In this document: positions 1 to 5,584 of the stretch, in pieces | Layout of the letters: each line of letters starts with the position of its first letter | Position numbering within the stretch: the stretch's first letter is position 1 | DNA from: Elusimicrobiota bacterium | Lineage (GTDB): Bacteria > Elusimicrobiota > Elusimicrobia > UBA1565 > UBA9628 | Assembly (NCBI GenBank): GCA_028717525.1 | Contig: JAQUNT010000021.1 | Span: 1 to 12,212, forward strand | DNA: 12,212 bases | Direction: 5' to 3' | Translations under genes and position numbers: made by a program | Notes under the pieces: model-generated | The model's database searches: none | What the model was told of the DNA's origin: nothing | The model's input: only the letters and a program-made list of their open reading frames with translations

Positions 1-273
1 CACGTCGTGGGTGATCAAGGTGTCGCGCAGGATGAGGCGGTGGGCGTCGATCAGCCGGGCGTGGTTCTTGCCCAGAAGCTTCAAGACCCGGGCCTCCGCG
101 TTGTCCAGATCCCGGTGCGTCGCTTTCTGGGCGGCCTTGAACCGGGCGACCTCGGCCCGGAGGTGGTCGTGGGGGATCTCCGTGCGCGTCACCACGATAT
201 CCTCGTCTTCGAGGATGTAGGCCTTGCCGATGGCGATGCCCGGGCTGGCCCCGATGCCCTTGATGATGATCAT
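1..273 (-). CDS. ptsI: PTS enzyme I (phosphoenolpyruvate-protein phosphotransferase), N-terminal part, cut by window edge
   Basis: First enzyme of the PTS phosphorelay: it takes phosphate from phosphoenolpyruvate onto a histidine and passes it to HPr in the cytoplasm. Only the first 91 codons are present; the gene runs off the left edge. The protein begins MIIIKGIGASPGIAIGKAYI, the typical enzyme I opening (KGIGxSPGIAIGKA), followed by a charged helical stretch that would start the HPr-binding domain. The active-site histidine (near residue 190 in the family) and the PEP-binding barrel lie outside the window. The ATG at 273 overlaps the ptsH stop as ATGA, so translation is probably coupled to HPr, its direct partner. 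Family identity is clear; intactness of the rest cannot be judged. Confidence 0.93.
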   Translation of the reverse strand, partial: MIIIKGIGASPGIAIGKAYILEDEDIVVTRTEIPHDHLRAEVARFKAAQKATHRDLDNAEARVLKLLGKNHARLIDAHRLILRDTLITHDV

Positions 274-596
274 CTGCGCTCCGCCTTCCGGCGCCGGCGT
301 TCCTCGAAGGCGCTCTCGGCGGCCTCCTCGTCCGCGAACTCCCGGTAGGCCGCCAGGAGCATCTCGATGGCCGCCAAAGCCTCGGCTTCGTCCGGGCCGC
401 TGACGCGCACGGTGATCTGGGCGCCGCATTCCGCGCCCAGCGTCAGCATCTGCATGATGCTCTTGCCGTTGATCTCCACGCCCTCCTTGCAGACCATGAC
501 CTCGCTCTTGAACGAGGCCGCCACGCCGACCAGCCGGCCGGCGGGGCGGGCGTGCAGGCCCAGCCTCGGGGTCACGGTCAGGGTCTTCTTGATCAC
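270..596 (-). CDS. ptsH: HPr phosphocarrier protein with charged C-terminal tail
   Basis: Small cytoplasmic phosphocarrier that moves phosphate from enzyme I to EIIA. With the GTG start at 596 the protein is 108 residues, and the two regulatory sites fall at the canonical positions: His15 in GLHARPA (residues 13-19) and Ser46 in NGKSIMQM (43-50). His15 takes phosphate from enzyme I; Ser46 is the target of HPr kinase, and hprK lies upstream in the same unit. This numbering, plus the GTGA overlap with the EIID stop (593-596), decides the start; an in-frame GTG at 602 is the alternative. The usual HPr fold ends near residue 88. Here about 20 further residues follow, ending in a run of E, R and K (ERRRRKAERR). 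That tail is unusual, and its role is unknown. Confidence 0.93.
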   Translation of the reverse strand: MIKKTLTVTPRLGLHARPAGRLVGVAASFKSEVMVCKEGVEINGKSIMQMLTLGAECGAQITVRVSGPDEAEALAAIEMLLAAYREFADEEAAESAFEERRRRKAERR

Positions 597-1375
597 AGCC
601 ACCCCGCGGCGGCAGCCGCGCCCCCGGCCAGCACCGCCGCCGCGTAGAGCCGGTATGGGGAGACCCGCGCCGCGCGCAGCAGCACGGCCGCGGCCAGCGC
701 CAGGCCGCCCAGGACCCGGTGCGGCGCCGGCGCGGCCACCAACAGCAAGGCCGCCGCGGCCAGGACCAGGACCAGGCCCGCGGCGCGCAGGCCCCGGATC
801 AGCCTCTGCGCCGGCCACTCCTTCAAGCGCGCGGCGATCTGGCCGCGCCACTCGTAGCCGCGCCCCAGGAAGCCCCAGCGCAAGGACAAGGACAGCCCGT
901 TGTGCACGGCCAGGTAGGAGCCCGCCGCCCATAGGGCGGCCCAGGCGGGCCGGTCCCACAGGGCCAGGGCCCCGGCCGCGGCCACGCCGGCGCAGAGCGG
1001 CCGCAGGGCCCCCCAGAACAGGGCGTCGCCCACCCCGGCCAAGGCCGCGGCGGCCGCGGACTTGAGGGTTTTGAGGCGCGCCACCAAGGCGTCGCGGTCC
1101 GCGCCGACGGGGGCCGCCGCCGCCTCCTCCTCCAAAGCGCAGAGCATCCCCACCACCAAGGAGGCCATGTAGGGCTGGGTGTTGAAGAACTCATGGTGGC
1201 GCAGGCGGGCCTCGCGGCCCGCCGCCTCCTGGCCCGCCCAGCAGCGCTCCAGCCACGGTTCCAGGCAGAAGGCCAGCCCCAGGCTCTGCATGCGCTCGAA
1301 GTTCCAGCCGGACTGGATGAGCAGGCTGCGCGCGAAGAGGCGGCCCTGCATGCCCGCGTTCAGGGCGGCGCTCAT
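593..1375 (-). CDS. PTS mannose/fructose/sorbose-family EIID membrane component
   Basis: Membrane subunit that forms the sugar channel together with EIIC. The 260-residue protein carries the family hallmarks: RSLLIQSGWNFERMQ (16-30), HEFFNTQPYM (61-70), and a segment with KSAAAAALAGVGDALFWGALRP (105-126). Hydrophobic stretches follow at about 127-165, 197-215 and 220-258. Length is close to, slightly below, that of E. coli ManZ. The frame stays open far upstream to 1981, but that part only mirrors the EIIC gene. The ATG at 1375 overlaps the EIIC stop (ATGA, 1372-1375) and gives the usual N terminus. It ends overlapping ptsH. Sugar specificity cannot be read from the sequence, so no gene symbol is given. 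Confidence 0.9.
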   Translation of the reverse strand: MSAALNAGMQGRLFARSLLIQSGWNFERMQSLGLAFCLEPWLERCWAGQEAAGREARLRHHEFFNTQPYMASLVVGMLCALEEEAAAAPVGADRDALVARLKTLKSAAAAALAGVGDALFWGALRPLCAGVAAAGALALWDRPAWAALWAAGSYLAVHNGLSLSLRWGFLGRGYEWRGQIAARLKEWPAQRLIRGLRAAGLVLVLAAAALLLVAAPAPHRVLGGLALAAAVLLRAARVSPYRLYAAAVLAGGAAAAAGWL

Positions 1376-1998
1376 GCGCGCCTCCGCAGGGCGTAGACGG
1401 CCACGCCCAGCCCGAGCCAGGGGGCCAGCCTCCAGCCCGACTCCAGGCCCGAGGTCAGGGGGCGCGGGCTGCGGAACCACAGCGCGGCCAGCAAGGGCCC
1501 GGCCACGAAGATGCAGAGCAGCAGGACCGCGAAGGTCATGGCCGCCTGCTCGGCCAGGGCCCGCCCCAGCAGGCGGCCCCAGGCCGGAGCGCCGCCCGCG
1601 CGCACCCGCTCCTCCGCCGCCAGGCACAGGCTGCGGCGGCGCCAGCGCAGGAGAGACTCCAGCTTCTGGTGCGCCCAGCCCGCGACCAGTCCCGCGGCCA
1701 GGGCCGCGGCCAGAGGCAGGGGCCGGGGTCCCGCGGCCATGAGCAGGGCCGCCGCCGTGGCCACCGGGGCGTTCAAAGGCAGGCTGTCTCCCACGGGCAC
1801 GTCGTCGAGGCTCAGCAGCTCCAGGCACAGGCCCAGGGCCACGCCGGCCAGCGGGGCCGCGAAGAGCAGGCCCAGCAGGGGCCCGAGCACCAGGGGCCGC
1901 GAGAGCATGAACTGGCCGACCTGGACCACGTCCAGCTCCACCAAGGCGACCAAGGCCGCCCCGCCCGCGGGCGCCAGCCACGCCTGCCAGGAGCTCAC
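1372..1998 (-). CDS. PTS mannose/fructose/sorbose-family EIIC membrane component, short
   Basis: Integral membrane permease subunit, paired with EIID. It has 208 residues and is almost wholly hydrophobic, with a positively charged break near RWRRR in the middle. The recognisable family region is the N-terminal half: QVGQFMLSRPLVLGPLLGL (27-45), then an ELLSLDDVPVGDSLPLN stretch, matching the family pattern of RPLV-GPL-G followed by EL, PVG and a P-N pair. Usual length is about 230-265, so this copy is short, mostly in the C-terminal half. The start is GTG at 1998, overlapping the EIIB stop as GTGA. It probably transports a hexose-type sugar, or acts mainly as part of a regulatory PTS; the sequence does not decide. 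Confidence 0.85.
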   Translation of the reverse strand: MSSWQAWLAPAGGAALVALVELDVVQVGQFMLSRPLVLGPLLGLLFAAPLAGVALGLCLELLSLDDVPVGDSLPLNAPVATAAALLMAAGPRPLPLAAALAAGLVAGWAHQKLESLLRWRRRSLCLAAEERVRAGGAPAWGRLLGRALAEQAAMTFAVLLLCIFVAGPLLAALWFRSPRPLTSGLESGWRLAPWLGLGVAVYALRRRA

Positions 1999-2477
1999 GA
2001 CAGCCCCCCCAGCAGCTCCACGATGTCCAAGGCCTGGTCGGCGGGCAGGGCCCGCCCCTCCAGCGCCGCGCCGCGCCGCGAGATGGCGCTCAGGGCCTCC
2101 CGGTCCTGGTCGTCGAGGAAGATGGCCTTGCCCAGCTGGACCCGCCCCGCGGTGTAGTGCAGGCCGCCCACGTTGACCGCGGCGCAGACGAGGCCCCCCT
2201 CCAGCAGGCGCAGGGCCTCGCGCGGGCCGGGCACCAGGACCAAGGCGCGCCGCGCGTCGTTCGGGTCGAGCAGCCGGGCCGCGGCCTGGTCCACCGGCAG
2301 GACCAGCAGGCTCACGCCGTCGGGCATGGCCATCTCCATGAGCATGGTCTGGGTCGGGTCCGCGGCGGCCGCGTCGCAGGCCACCACCACGACCTGGGCC
2401 TTGAGGTGCGGGATCCAGCCTATGACCACCTGCCCGTGCACCAGGCGGTCGTCGATGCGCAGCAGGGCGATCTCCAT
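1995..2477 (-). CDS. PTS mannose/fructose/sorbose-family EIIB
   Basis: Cytoplasmic EIIB subunit that accepts phosphate from EIIA and gives it to the sugar entering through EIIC/EIID. Of 160 residues, the N terminus reads RIDDRLVHGQVV (7-18), with the phosphorylatable His14 in the standard LxHGQV context. VNVGGLHYTAGR near residue 101-112 is a second conserved family block. Length is normal for a free-standing EIIB domain. The ATG at 2477 comes one base after the EIIA stop, and the stop overlaps the EIIC start, so translational coupling on both sides is likely. Identity is firm; substrate is unknown. Confidence 0.92.
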   Translation of the reverse strand: MEIALLRIDDRLVHGQVVIGWIPHLKAQVVVVACDAAAADPTQTMLMEMAMPDGVSLLVLPVDQAAARLLDPNDARRALVLVPGPREALRLLEGGLVCAAVNVGGLHYTAGRVQLGKAIFLDDQDREALSAISRRGAALEGRALPADQALDIVELLGGLS

Positions 2478-2478
2478 C

Positions 2479-2892
2479 CTAGCCCGCCCGCGCCAGGAAG
2501 CGCCGGCGCACGTCGCAGACCGACTTCTGGCCGTCGGCCAGGATCTTCTCCACCAGGTCCGCGAGCTTCGTGTCCGAGCGGTGGCTGAAGGCCGAGACCA
2601 GCATGTAGAGGTTGACGCCGGTGACCATCTCCACGCGCGGGAGGCTGCGCAACACGGGGAAGGCCAGGTTGCTGGGGGTCCCTCCCGGCATGTCCGTGAA
2701 CAGGATGAGCCCGTCGTCGCAGCTGAGCTCCGTCACGGCGCGGCGGATGCGCTCGCGCAGCTCGGCGACCGCCACCCGCGGGGAGATGGAGAGGACCTTG
2801 ACCCCCTCATCCTGGCGTCCCACGATGGACTCGGCGGCCTCCGTCAGGTAGGCCCCGAACTCGCCATGGGTGACGATGAGGAAGTTGATCAA
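2479..2892 (-). CDS. PTS mannose-family EIIA, TTG start
   Basis: Cytoplasmic EIIA domain that takes phosphate from HPr and hands it to EIIB. It has 137 residues and begins MINFLIVTHGEFG, placing the phosphorylated histidine at residue 9. LFTDMPGGTPSNLA (64-77) is the second family motif, with Asp67 beside the active site in the fold. The start is a TTG at 2892, chosen because a GAGGAG Shine-Dalgarno lies 9 bases upstream and no other start preserves the first strand and His9. It is separated from the rapZ stop by 13 bases, the largest internal gap of the left operon apart from sequence before hpf. It resembles the single-domain EIIA found in regulatory PTS clusters as well as in transporters. 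Confidence 0.92.
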   Translation of the reverse strand: MINFLIVTHGEFGAYLTEAAESIVGRQDEGVKVLSISPRVAVAELRERIRRAVTELSCDDGLILFTDMPGGTPSNLAFPVLRSLPRVEMVTGVNLYMLVSAFSHRSDTKLADLVEKILADGQKSVCDVRRRFLARAG

Positions 2893-2905
2893 GCGCTGTC
2901 TCTCC

Positions 2906-3769
2906 TCAGTGGTTGATGTCGCGGTGGAACTCCTGGATGGAGATGCCGGAGGCGCGCAGCTTCTGGGCCAGGTGCCGGGCCACGAAGACGCTGCGGTGGT
3001 GGCCCCCGGTGCAGCCCACCGCGATGGTCAGGTAGGACTTGCCCTCGCGAATGTAGTAGGGCAGCAGGCCGTGGACCATCTCGAACACGCCCTCCAGGAA
3101 GCGGCGCGTCATGGGCTGGGCCAGGATGTAGCGCTGCACCCGCGGGTCGAGCCCGGTGCGCCGGCGCAGCCGGGACACGTAGTGCGGGTTGGGCAGGAAG
3201 CGCACGTCCAGGACGATGTCCGCGTCCATGGGCAGGCCGAACTTGTAGCCGAAGGAGAGGATGTTGAGGGCCATCTCCCGGGCCCGGGTCAGCCCCAAGG
3301 TCTCGGAGAGGCGCTCCTTGAGCTCGCCCAAGGTCATGGCGCTGGTGTCGATGACCTGGTCCGCGATCTCCTTGATGGGGGTCAGGGCCCGGCGCTCCTG
3401 GCGCACGGCCTGGTCCACCTTCTTGCCCAGCGGGTGGCGGTGCCGGGTCTCCGAGAAGCGCTGGATGACGACCGCGTCCGAGGCGTCCAGGAAGATGGTG
3501 CGGTGGTCCACCCCGCGGCTCTTGAGGCGCTTGAGGATGCCGGGCAAGGCGGCCAGGAAGCGCCCCTCGCGGATGTCCATGCCCAGGGCCACGCGCTTGA
3601 GGTGCCGCGAGCGCGCCGTGAGGTCCGCGAACCGGTCGAGCAGGGCGATGGGCAGGTTGTCTATGCAGGAGAAGCCGAAGTCCTCGAAGCACTTGAGGGC
3701 CTGGCTCTTGCCGGCCCCGGAGATGCCGGTGATGATGTAGACCTTGCGGGACGCCGCCGCCGGTCTCAT
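2906..3769 (-). CDS. rapZ: RapZ/YvcJ-family nucleotide-binding protein
   Basis: P-loop protein of the RapZ (YhbJ/YvcJ) family. In E. coli it is the RNA-binding adaptor that directs RNase E to the small RNA GlmZ and so controls amino-sugar synthesis; in other phyla its target is unknown. The 287 residues match the E. coli length. The Walker A is GISGAGKS (15-22), followed by CIDNLP (35-40), HRTIFLDASD (89-98), RFSETRHRHPL (104-114) and the C-terminal GCTGGHHRSVFVA (252-264). The frame is open much further upstream through hprK and hpf, but that is antisense-free shadow coding; the ATG at 3769 overlaps the hprK stop (ATGA) and starts just before the P-loop. Proximity to hprK and PTS genes is a known arrangement for this family. 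Confidence 0.95.
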   Translation of the reverse strand: MRPAAASRKVYIITGISGAGKSQALKCFEDFGFSCIDNLPIALLDRFADLTARSRHLKRVALGMDIREGRFLAALPGILKRLKSRGVDHRTIFLDASDAVVIQRFSETRHRHPLGKKVDQAVRQERRALTPIKEIADQVIDTSAMTLGELKERLSETLGLTRAREMALNILSFGYKFGLPMDADIVLDVRFLPNPHYVSRLRRRTGLDPRVQRYILAQPMTRRFLEGVFEMVHGLLPYYIREGKSYLTIAVGCTGGHHRSVFVARHLAQKLRASGISIQEFHRDINH

Positions 3770-4719
3770 CGCGCGCGCATCCTCTCGATGAGCTTCTGGT
3801 TGAAGGTCTCGGCCGCGAAATAGCCCTGGTTGCGCAGGCGCTGGTTGAGGGCCGCGACCTCGATGATGACCGCCAGGTTGCGGCCGGGGCTGACCGGGAT
3901 GCGGATCTGCGGGATGTCCACGCCCAGGATCCCGGTCTTCTTGGCGTCGAGCCCGGTGCGGTCGTAGCTGCTCTGCGCGTTCCAGGGGGCGAGATGGATG
4001 CACAGCTCGATGCGCGTCTGATCCAGGATCGCCCCGATGCCGAAGAGGAGCCTGACGTCGATGATGCCCAGCCCGCGCACCTCCAGGTAGTGCTTGAGGG
4101 GCTCCGGGCAGGAGCCGCGCAGCACGCCGCCGCGGTGGTGCCGGATCTCCACGGCGTCGTCGGCGACCAGGATGTGCCCGCGCTTGAGGAGCTCGAGGGC
4201 GCACTCGGACTTGCCGATGCCGGGTTCGCCCTGGATGAGCACGCCCAGGCCGTAGATGTCCACCAGGACCCCGTGCGCCACGGTGGTGGGGGCGAGCTTC
4301 TCCTCCAGCACGTCGCTCAGCTCGGAGACCAAGGTGGCCGTGTCCAGGCTCGAGCGCAGCAAGGGCACCCCGTTCTTCCGGCAGACCGAGACCAGGACCC
4401 CCGGGGTCTTGAGGTTGTGGGTCATGATCAGGCAGGGGAGCTCTTTCGGCCGGCACATGGCCTCGAGCGCGGCTGCCAGCCGCGCTCGAGGGGCCTTGAG
4501 GCAGTAGGCCTGCTCGCCGAAGCCGATGATCTGGATGCGCTCCGGCCGGAAGTGCTCCAAGAAGCCGCTCAGGGCCAGGCCGGGCCGGTTGAGGTCCATC
4601 ACCTTGATGGGCCGGTCCAAAGACTTCTCCCCCGCGATGAGCTCGAGCTTGAGGTTGTCCCTCTGCTCGCGCAGCAGGTCGCTGACGGAGAAGTCCGCGG
4701 CTCCCGAGCGGCGCGCCAT
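3766..4719 (-). CDS. hprK: HPr kinase/phosphorylase
   Basis: Bifunctional enzyme that phosphorylates Ser46 of HPr with ATP and removes it again, linking carbon status to PTS activity. The 317-residue protein has the N-terminal domain (about 1-140) and the catalytic domain. Visible key features are His149 in VAHG, Walker A GEPGIGKSE (164-172, Lys170), the ADD acidic pair at 187-188, the family signature EVRGLGIIDV (213-222) and PVSPGRN (275-281). The P-loop has Pro where most members have Ser (G-D/E-S-G); that position is variable in the Walker consensus, so activity is not excluded. The ATG at 4719 follows the hpf stop by 6 bases with only a weak AGG ahead of it. A perfect 15-bp inverted repeat lies inside the gene (4461-4491). 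Its substrate HPr, with Ser46, is in the same operon. Confidence 0.95.
   Translation of the reverse strand: MARRSGAADFSVSDLLREQRDNLKLELIAGEKSLDRPIKVMDLNRPGLALSGFLEHFRPERIQIIGFGEQAYCLKAPRARLAAALEAMCRPKELPCLIMTHNLKTPGVLVSVCRKNGVPLLRSSLDTATLVSELSDVLEEKLAPTTVAHGVLVDIYGLGVLIQGEPGIGKSECALELLKRGHILVADDAVEIRHHRGGVLRGSCPEPLKHYLEVRGLGIIDVRLLFGIGAILDQTRIELCIHLAPWNAQSSYDRTGLDAKKTGILGVDIPQIRIPVSPGRNLAVIIEVAALNQRLRNQGYFAAETFNQKLIERMRAR
4461..4491. repeat. Perfect 15-bp inverted repeat inside hprK
   Basis: The left arm CCTCGAGCGCGGCTG (4461-4475) and the right arm CAGCCGCGCTCGAGG (4477-4491) are exact reverse complements around a single C. Both arms contain CTCGAG. It spans codons 77-87 of hprK, coding for PRARLAAALEA in the N-terminal domain. 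In the hprK message it could fold into a 13-14 bp GC-rich hairpin with a 3-5 base loop. There is no U-run behind it, so it is not a standard terminator. Confidence 0.85.
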
Positions 4720-4725
4720 AGGGAC

Positions 4726-5274
4726 CTAGCGCCCGGGCCTCTTGACCGGCTGGACCACGGCGTAGGATTCGTCGTCGCGGCGGAAGACCAGCCGGATCTG
4801 CTTGGACTCCCGGTCCTGGAAGAGGCGGAAGGAGTGGCCCAGGTTCTCCATCTCGCGCACCGCCTCGCCCGCGCTCATGGGCGTGACCGGCTGGCGCACC
4901 AAGGCGATCTGCGCCGACGGCGGCGCCGGGTCGTAGGCGGGCTCCGGCGGGGAGGTGCGCACCGACTCCTTGCCGCCGCGCGTCTTGAAGCGCGTGCGCG
5001 TCTTCTCCTTGAACTTCTTGAGCTGGGCGTCCATCTTGGAGGAAGCCAGGTCCACGGCGGAGTAGAGGTCGGCGGCATCGGCCAGGGCGCGGAAGGTCTG
5101 CCCGGGGGCGTGGATGAGCATCTCGCACTTGTGCGCGCGTTTCTCGATGAAGATGAAGGCCTGCCCCCAGACGATGTGCTCGAAGTACTTCTGGGCGCGC
5201 TCCATCCTCTCGTGCACGTAGGCGCGGATGGAGTCGGTGATCTTGAATTGCTTCGCCGTCAGTTGTATCTCCAC
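4726..5274 (-). CDS. hpf: Ribosome hibernation promoting factor, long form
   Basis: Binds the 30S decoding region in starved or resting cells; the long form also joins two ribosomes into inactive 100S particles. The 182 residues show the N-terminal HPF/RaiA domain (1 to about 98: MEIQLTAKQFKITDSIRAYV opening, basic KKFKEKTRTRFKTR at 86-99), a proline-rich linker (about 107-125) and the C-terminal dimerisation domain (VRQPVTPMSAGEAVREMENL to SYAVVQP, 126-176). This domain marks the long type. The start is GTG at 5274 with AAGGAG 5 bases upstream. It is the first gene of the leftward unit, ahead of hprK. In many proteobacteria hpf follows rpoN; here it does not, and the gene instead faces dnaA across the intergenic region. 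Confidence 0.95.
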   Translation of the reverse strand: MEIQLTAKQFKITDSIRAYVHERMERAQKYFEHIVWGQAFIFIEKRAHKCEMLIHAPGQTFRALADAADLYSAVDLASSKMDAQLKKFKEKTRTRFKTRGGKESVRTSPPEPAYDPAPPSAQIALVRQPVTPMSAGEAVREMENLGHSFRLFQDRESKQIRLVFRRDDESYAVVQPVKRPGR

Positions 5275-5354
5275 GGAAGCTCCTTGCTCAGATGAGGATA
5301 GCCGAGAGCGCCGGATCGGCCCTGCGCGGGCAGGAGGCCGGGCGCCGAGGGTCT

Positions 5355-5384
5355 ATTGAAGCACAGAAGGGTTCCGACTGTCAA
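5355..5384 (-). promoter_or_regulatory. Candidate sigma-70-type promoter of the hpf-hprK-PTS operon
   Basis: On the minus strand TTGACA (5379-5384, a perfect -35) is followed after 18 bases by TTCAAT (5355-5360, 4 of 6), preceded by TGC as an extended -10. The message would start near 5348, about 75 bases ahead of the hpf GTG. A perfect TATAAT on the same strand at 5405-5410 is an alternative -10, but its -35 is poor. Confidence 0.45.
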
Positions 5385-5426
5385 ACGCGGTAATATGTAT
5401 CGAGATTATATTTGAACGTGTTACAT

Positions 5427-5455
5427 TTGACTGGCCGCGCAAAAAAAGCTACGAT
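5427..5455 (+). promoter_or_regulatory. Candidate sigma-70-type promoter of dnaA
   Basis: TTGACT (5427-5432) and TACGAT (5450-5455) are separated by 17 bases, matching TTGACA and TATAAT at 5 and 4 of 6 positions. Transcription would begin near 5462 and leave a leader of about 115 bases that carries two short GC hairpins and the DnaA boxes. No mapping data support it. Confidence 0.45.
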
Positions 5456-5474
5456 ATCCCCTTCGTCGCGCCGT

Positions 5475-5506
5475 GGGCGTGCGCCCCTGGCCGCCGTTCT
5501 TCGGCG
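5475..5506 (+). other. Two short GC hairpins in the presumed dnaA leader
   Basis: GGGCG/CGCCC around TG (5475-5486), and CGCCG/CGGCG with a TTCTT loop (5492-5506), follow one another. The second is followed, after about 17 bases, by a T-rich stretch at 5521-5540. Too short and too far from the T-run for a clear terminator; possible leader structure. Confidence 0.3.
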
Positions 5507-5553
5507 TGGTTTGAATATGATTGTTTTTAAAAGCTTTTTTGATGGCGCCCGGG

Positions 5554-5562
5554 TTATGCACG
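5554..5562 (+). promoter_or_regulatory. DnaA-box-like 9-mer 1
   Basis: TTATGCACG matches the box consensus TTATNCACA in all but the last base. It faces the next box at 5565, forming the imperfect palindrome TTATGCACGCCTGTGGATAA. Confidence 0.5.
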
Positions 5563-5564
5563 CC

Positions 5565-5573
5565 TGTGGATAA
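5565..5573 (-). promoter_or_regulatory. DnaA box 2, perfect consensus
   Basis: TGTGGATAA is the exact reverse complement of the strong E. coli R1-type box TTATCCACA. It ends three bases before the dnaA start codon and occupies the place where a ribosome binding site would lie, so bound DnaA could repress its own gene. This is the best single piece of evidence for DnaA binding in the window. Confidence 0.75.
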
Positions 5574-5575
5574 CT

Positions 5576-5584
5576 TGTGAATAC
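5576..5584 (-). promoter_or_regulatory. DnaA-box-like 9-mer 3, over the dnaA start codon
   Basis: TGTGAATAC matches TGTGNATAA except at the last base and overlaps the GTG initiation codon (5577-5579). Its start is 11 bases after that of box 2, in the same orientation. Confidence 0.4.

Larger units (their letters stand above)
5275..5576. other. dnaA-hpf intergenic region, candidate origin of replication (oriC)
   Basis: This 302-base gap separates the two divergent operons. It contains two AT-rich islands in a GC-rich window: 5391-5430 (30 of 40 A/T) and 5511-5540 (25 of 30 A/T). Three DnaA-box-like 9-mers follow the second island at 5554, 5565 and 5576. Such a combination next to dnaA is the usual form of a bacterial origin, with the AT-rich part as possible unwinding element. 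Between the islands is a GC-rich stretch with two small hairpins (5475-5486 and 5492-5506). The stretch also carries candidate promoters in both directions. That it is the active origin is inference. Confidence 0.6.

Noticed and set aside
1376..1981. Upstream extension of the EIID frame
   Set aside because: It overlaps EIIC in another frame and adds only low-complexity Gly/Arg/Ala/Pro sequence; ATG 1375 fits the family N terminus.
3277..3288. CCCGGGCCCGGG palindrome inside rapZ
   Set aside because: A short GC-only palindrome is expected by chance in such GC-rich coding sequence.
3770..5128. Upstream extension of the rapZ frame to a 740-residue fusion
   Set aside because: The extra part lies over hprK and hpf in another frame and is Arg/Pro/Gly-rich without domain character; the ATG at 3769 gives the normal RapZ length.
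3994..5295. A 433-codon plus-strand frame opposite hprK and hpf
   Set aside because: Antisense to two well-supported genes; composition is typical of a shadow frame.
5492..5540. Hairpin followed by T-rich sequence as an intrinsic terminator
   Set aside because: The stem has only 5 pairs and the T-run begins well after it, broken by A, G and C; no gene ends upstream on the plus strand.
5442..5540. AAAAAAGCT (5442-5450) and AGCTTTTTT (5532-5540) as a paired inverted repeat
   Set aside because: Nine-base A/T-run arms 81 bases apart can easily arise by chance in AT-rich islands; no further symmetry supports a functional pair.
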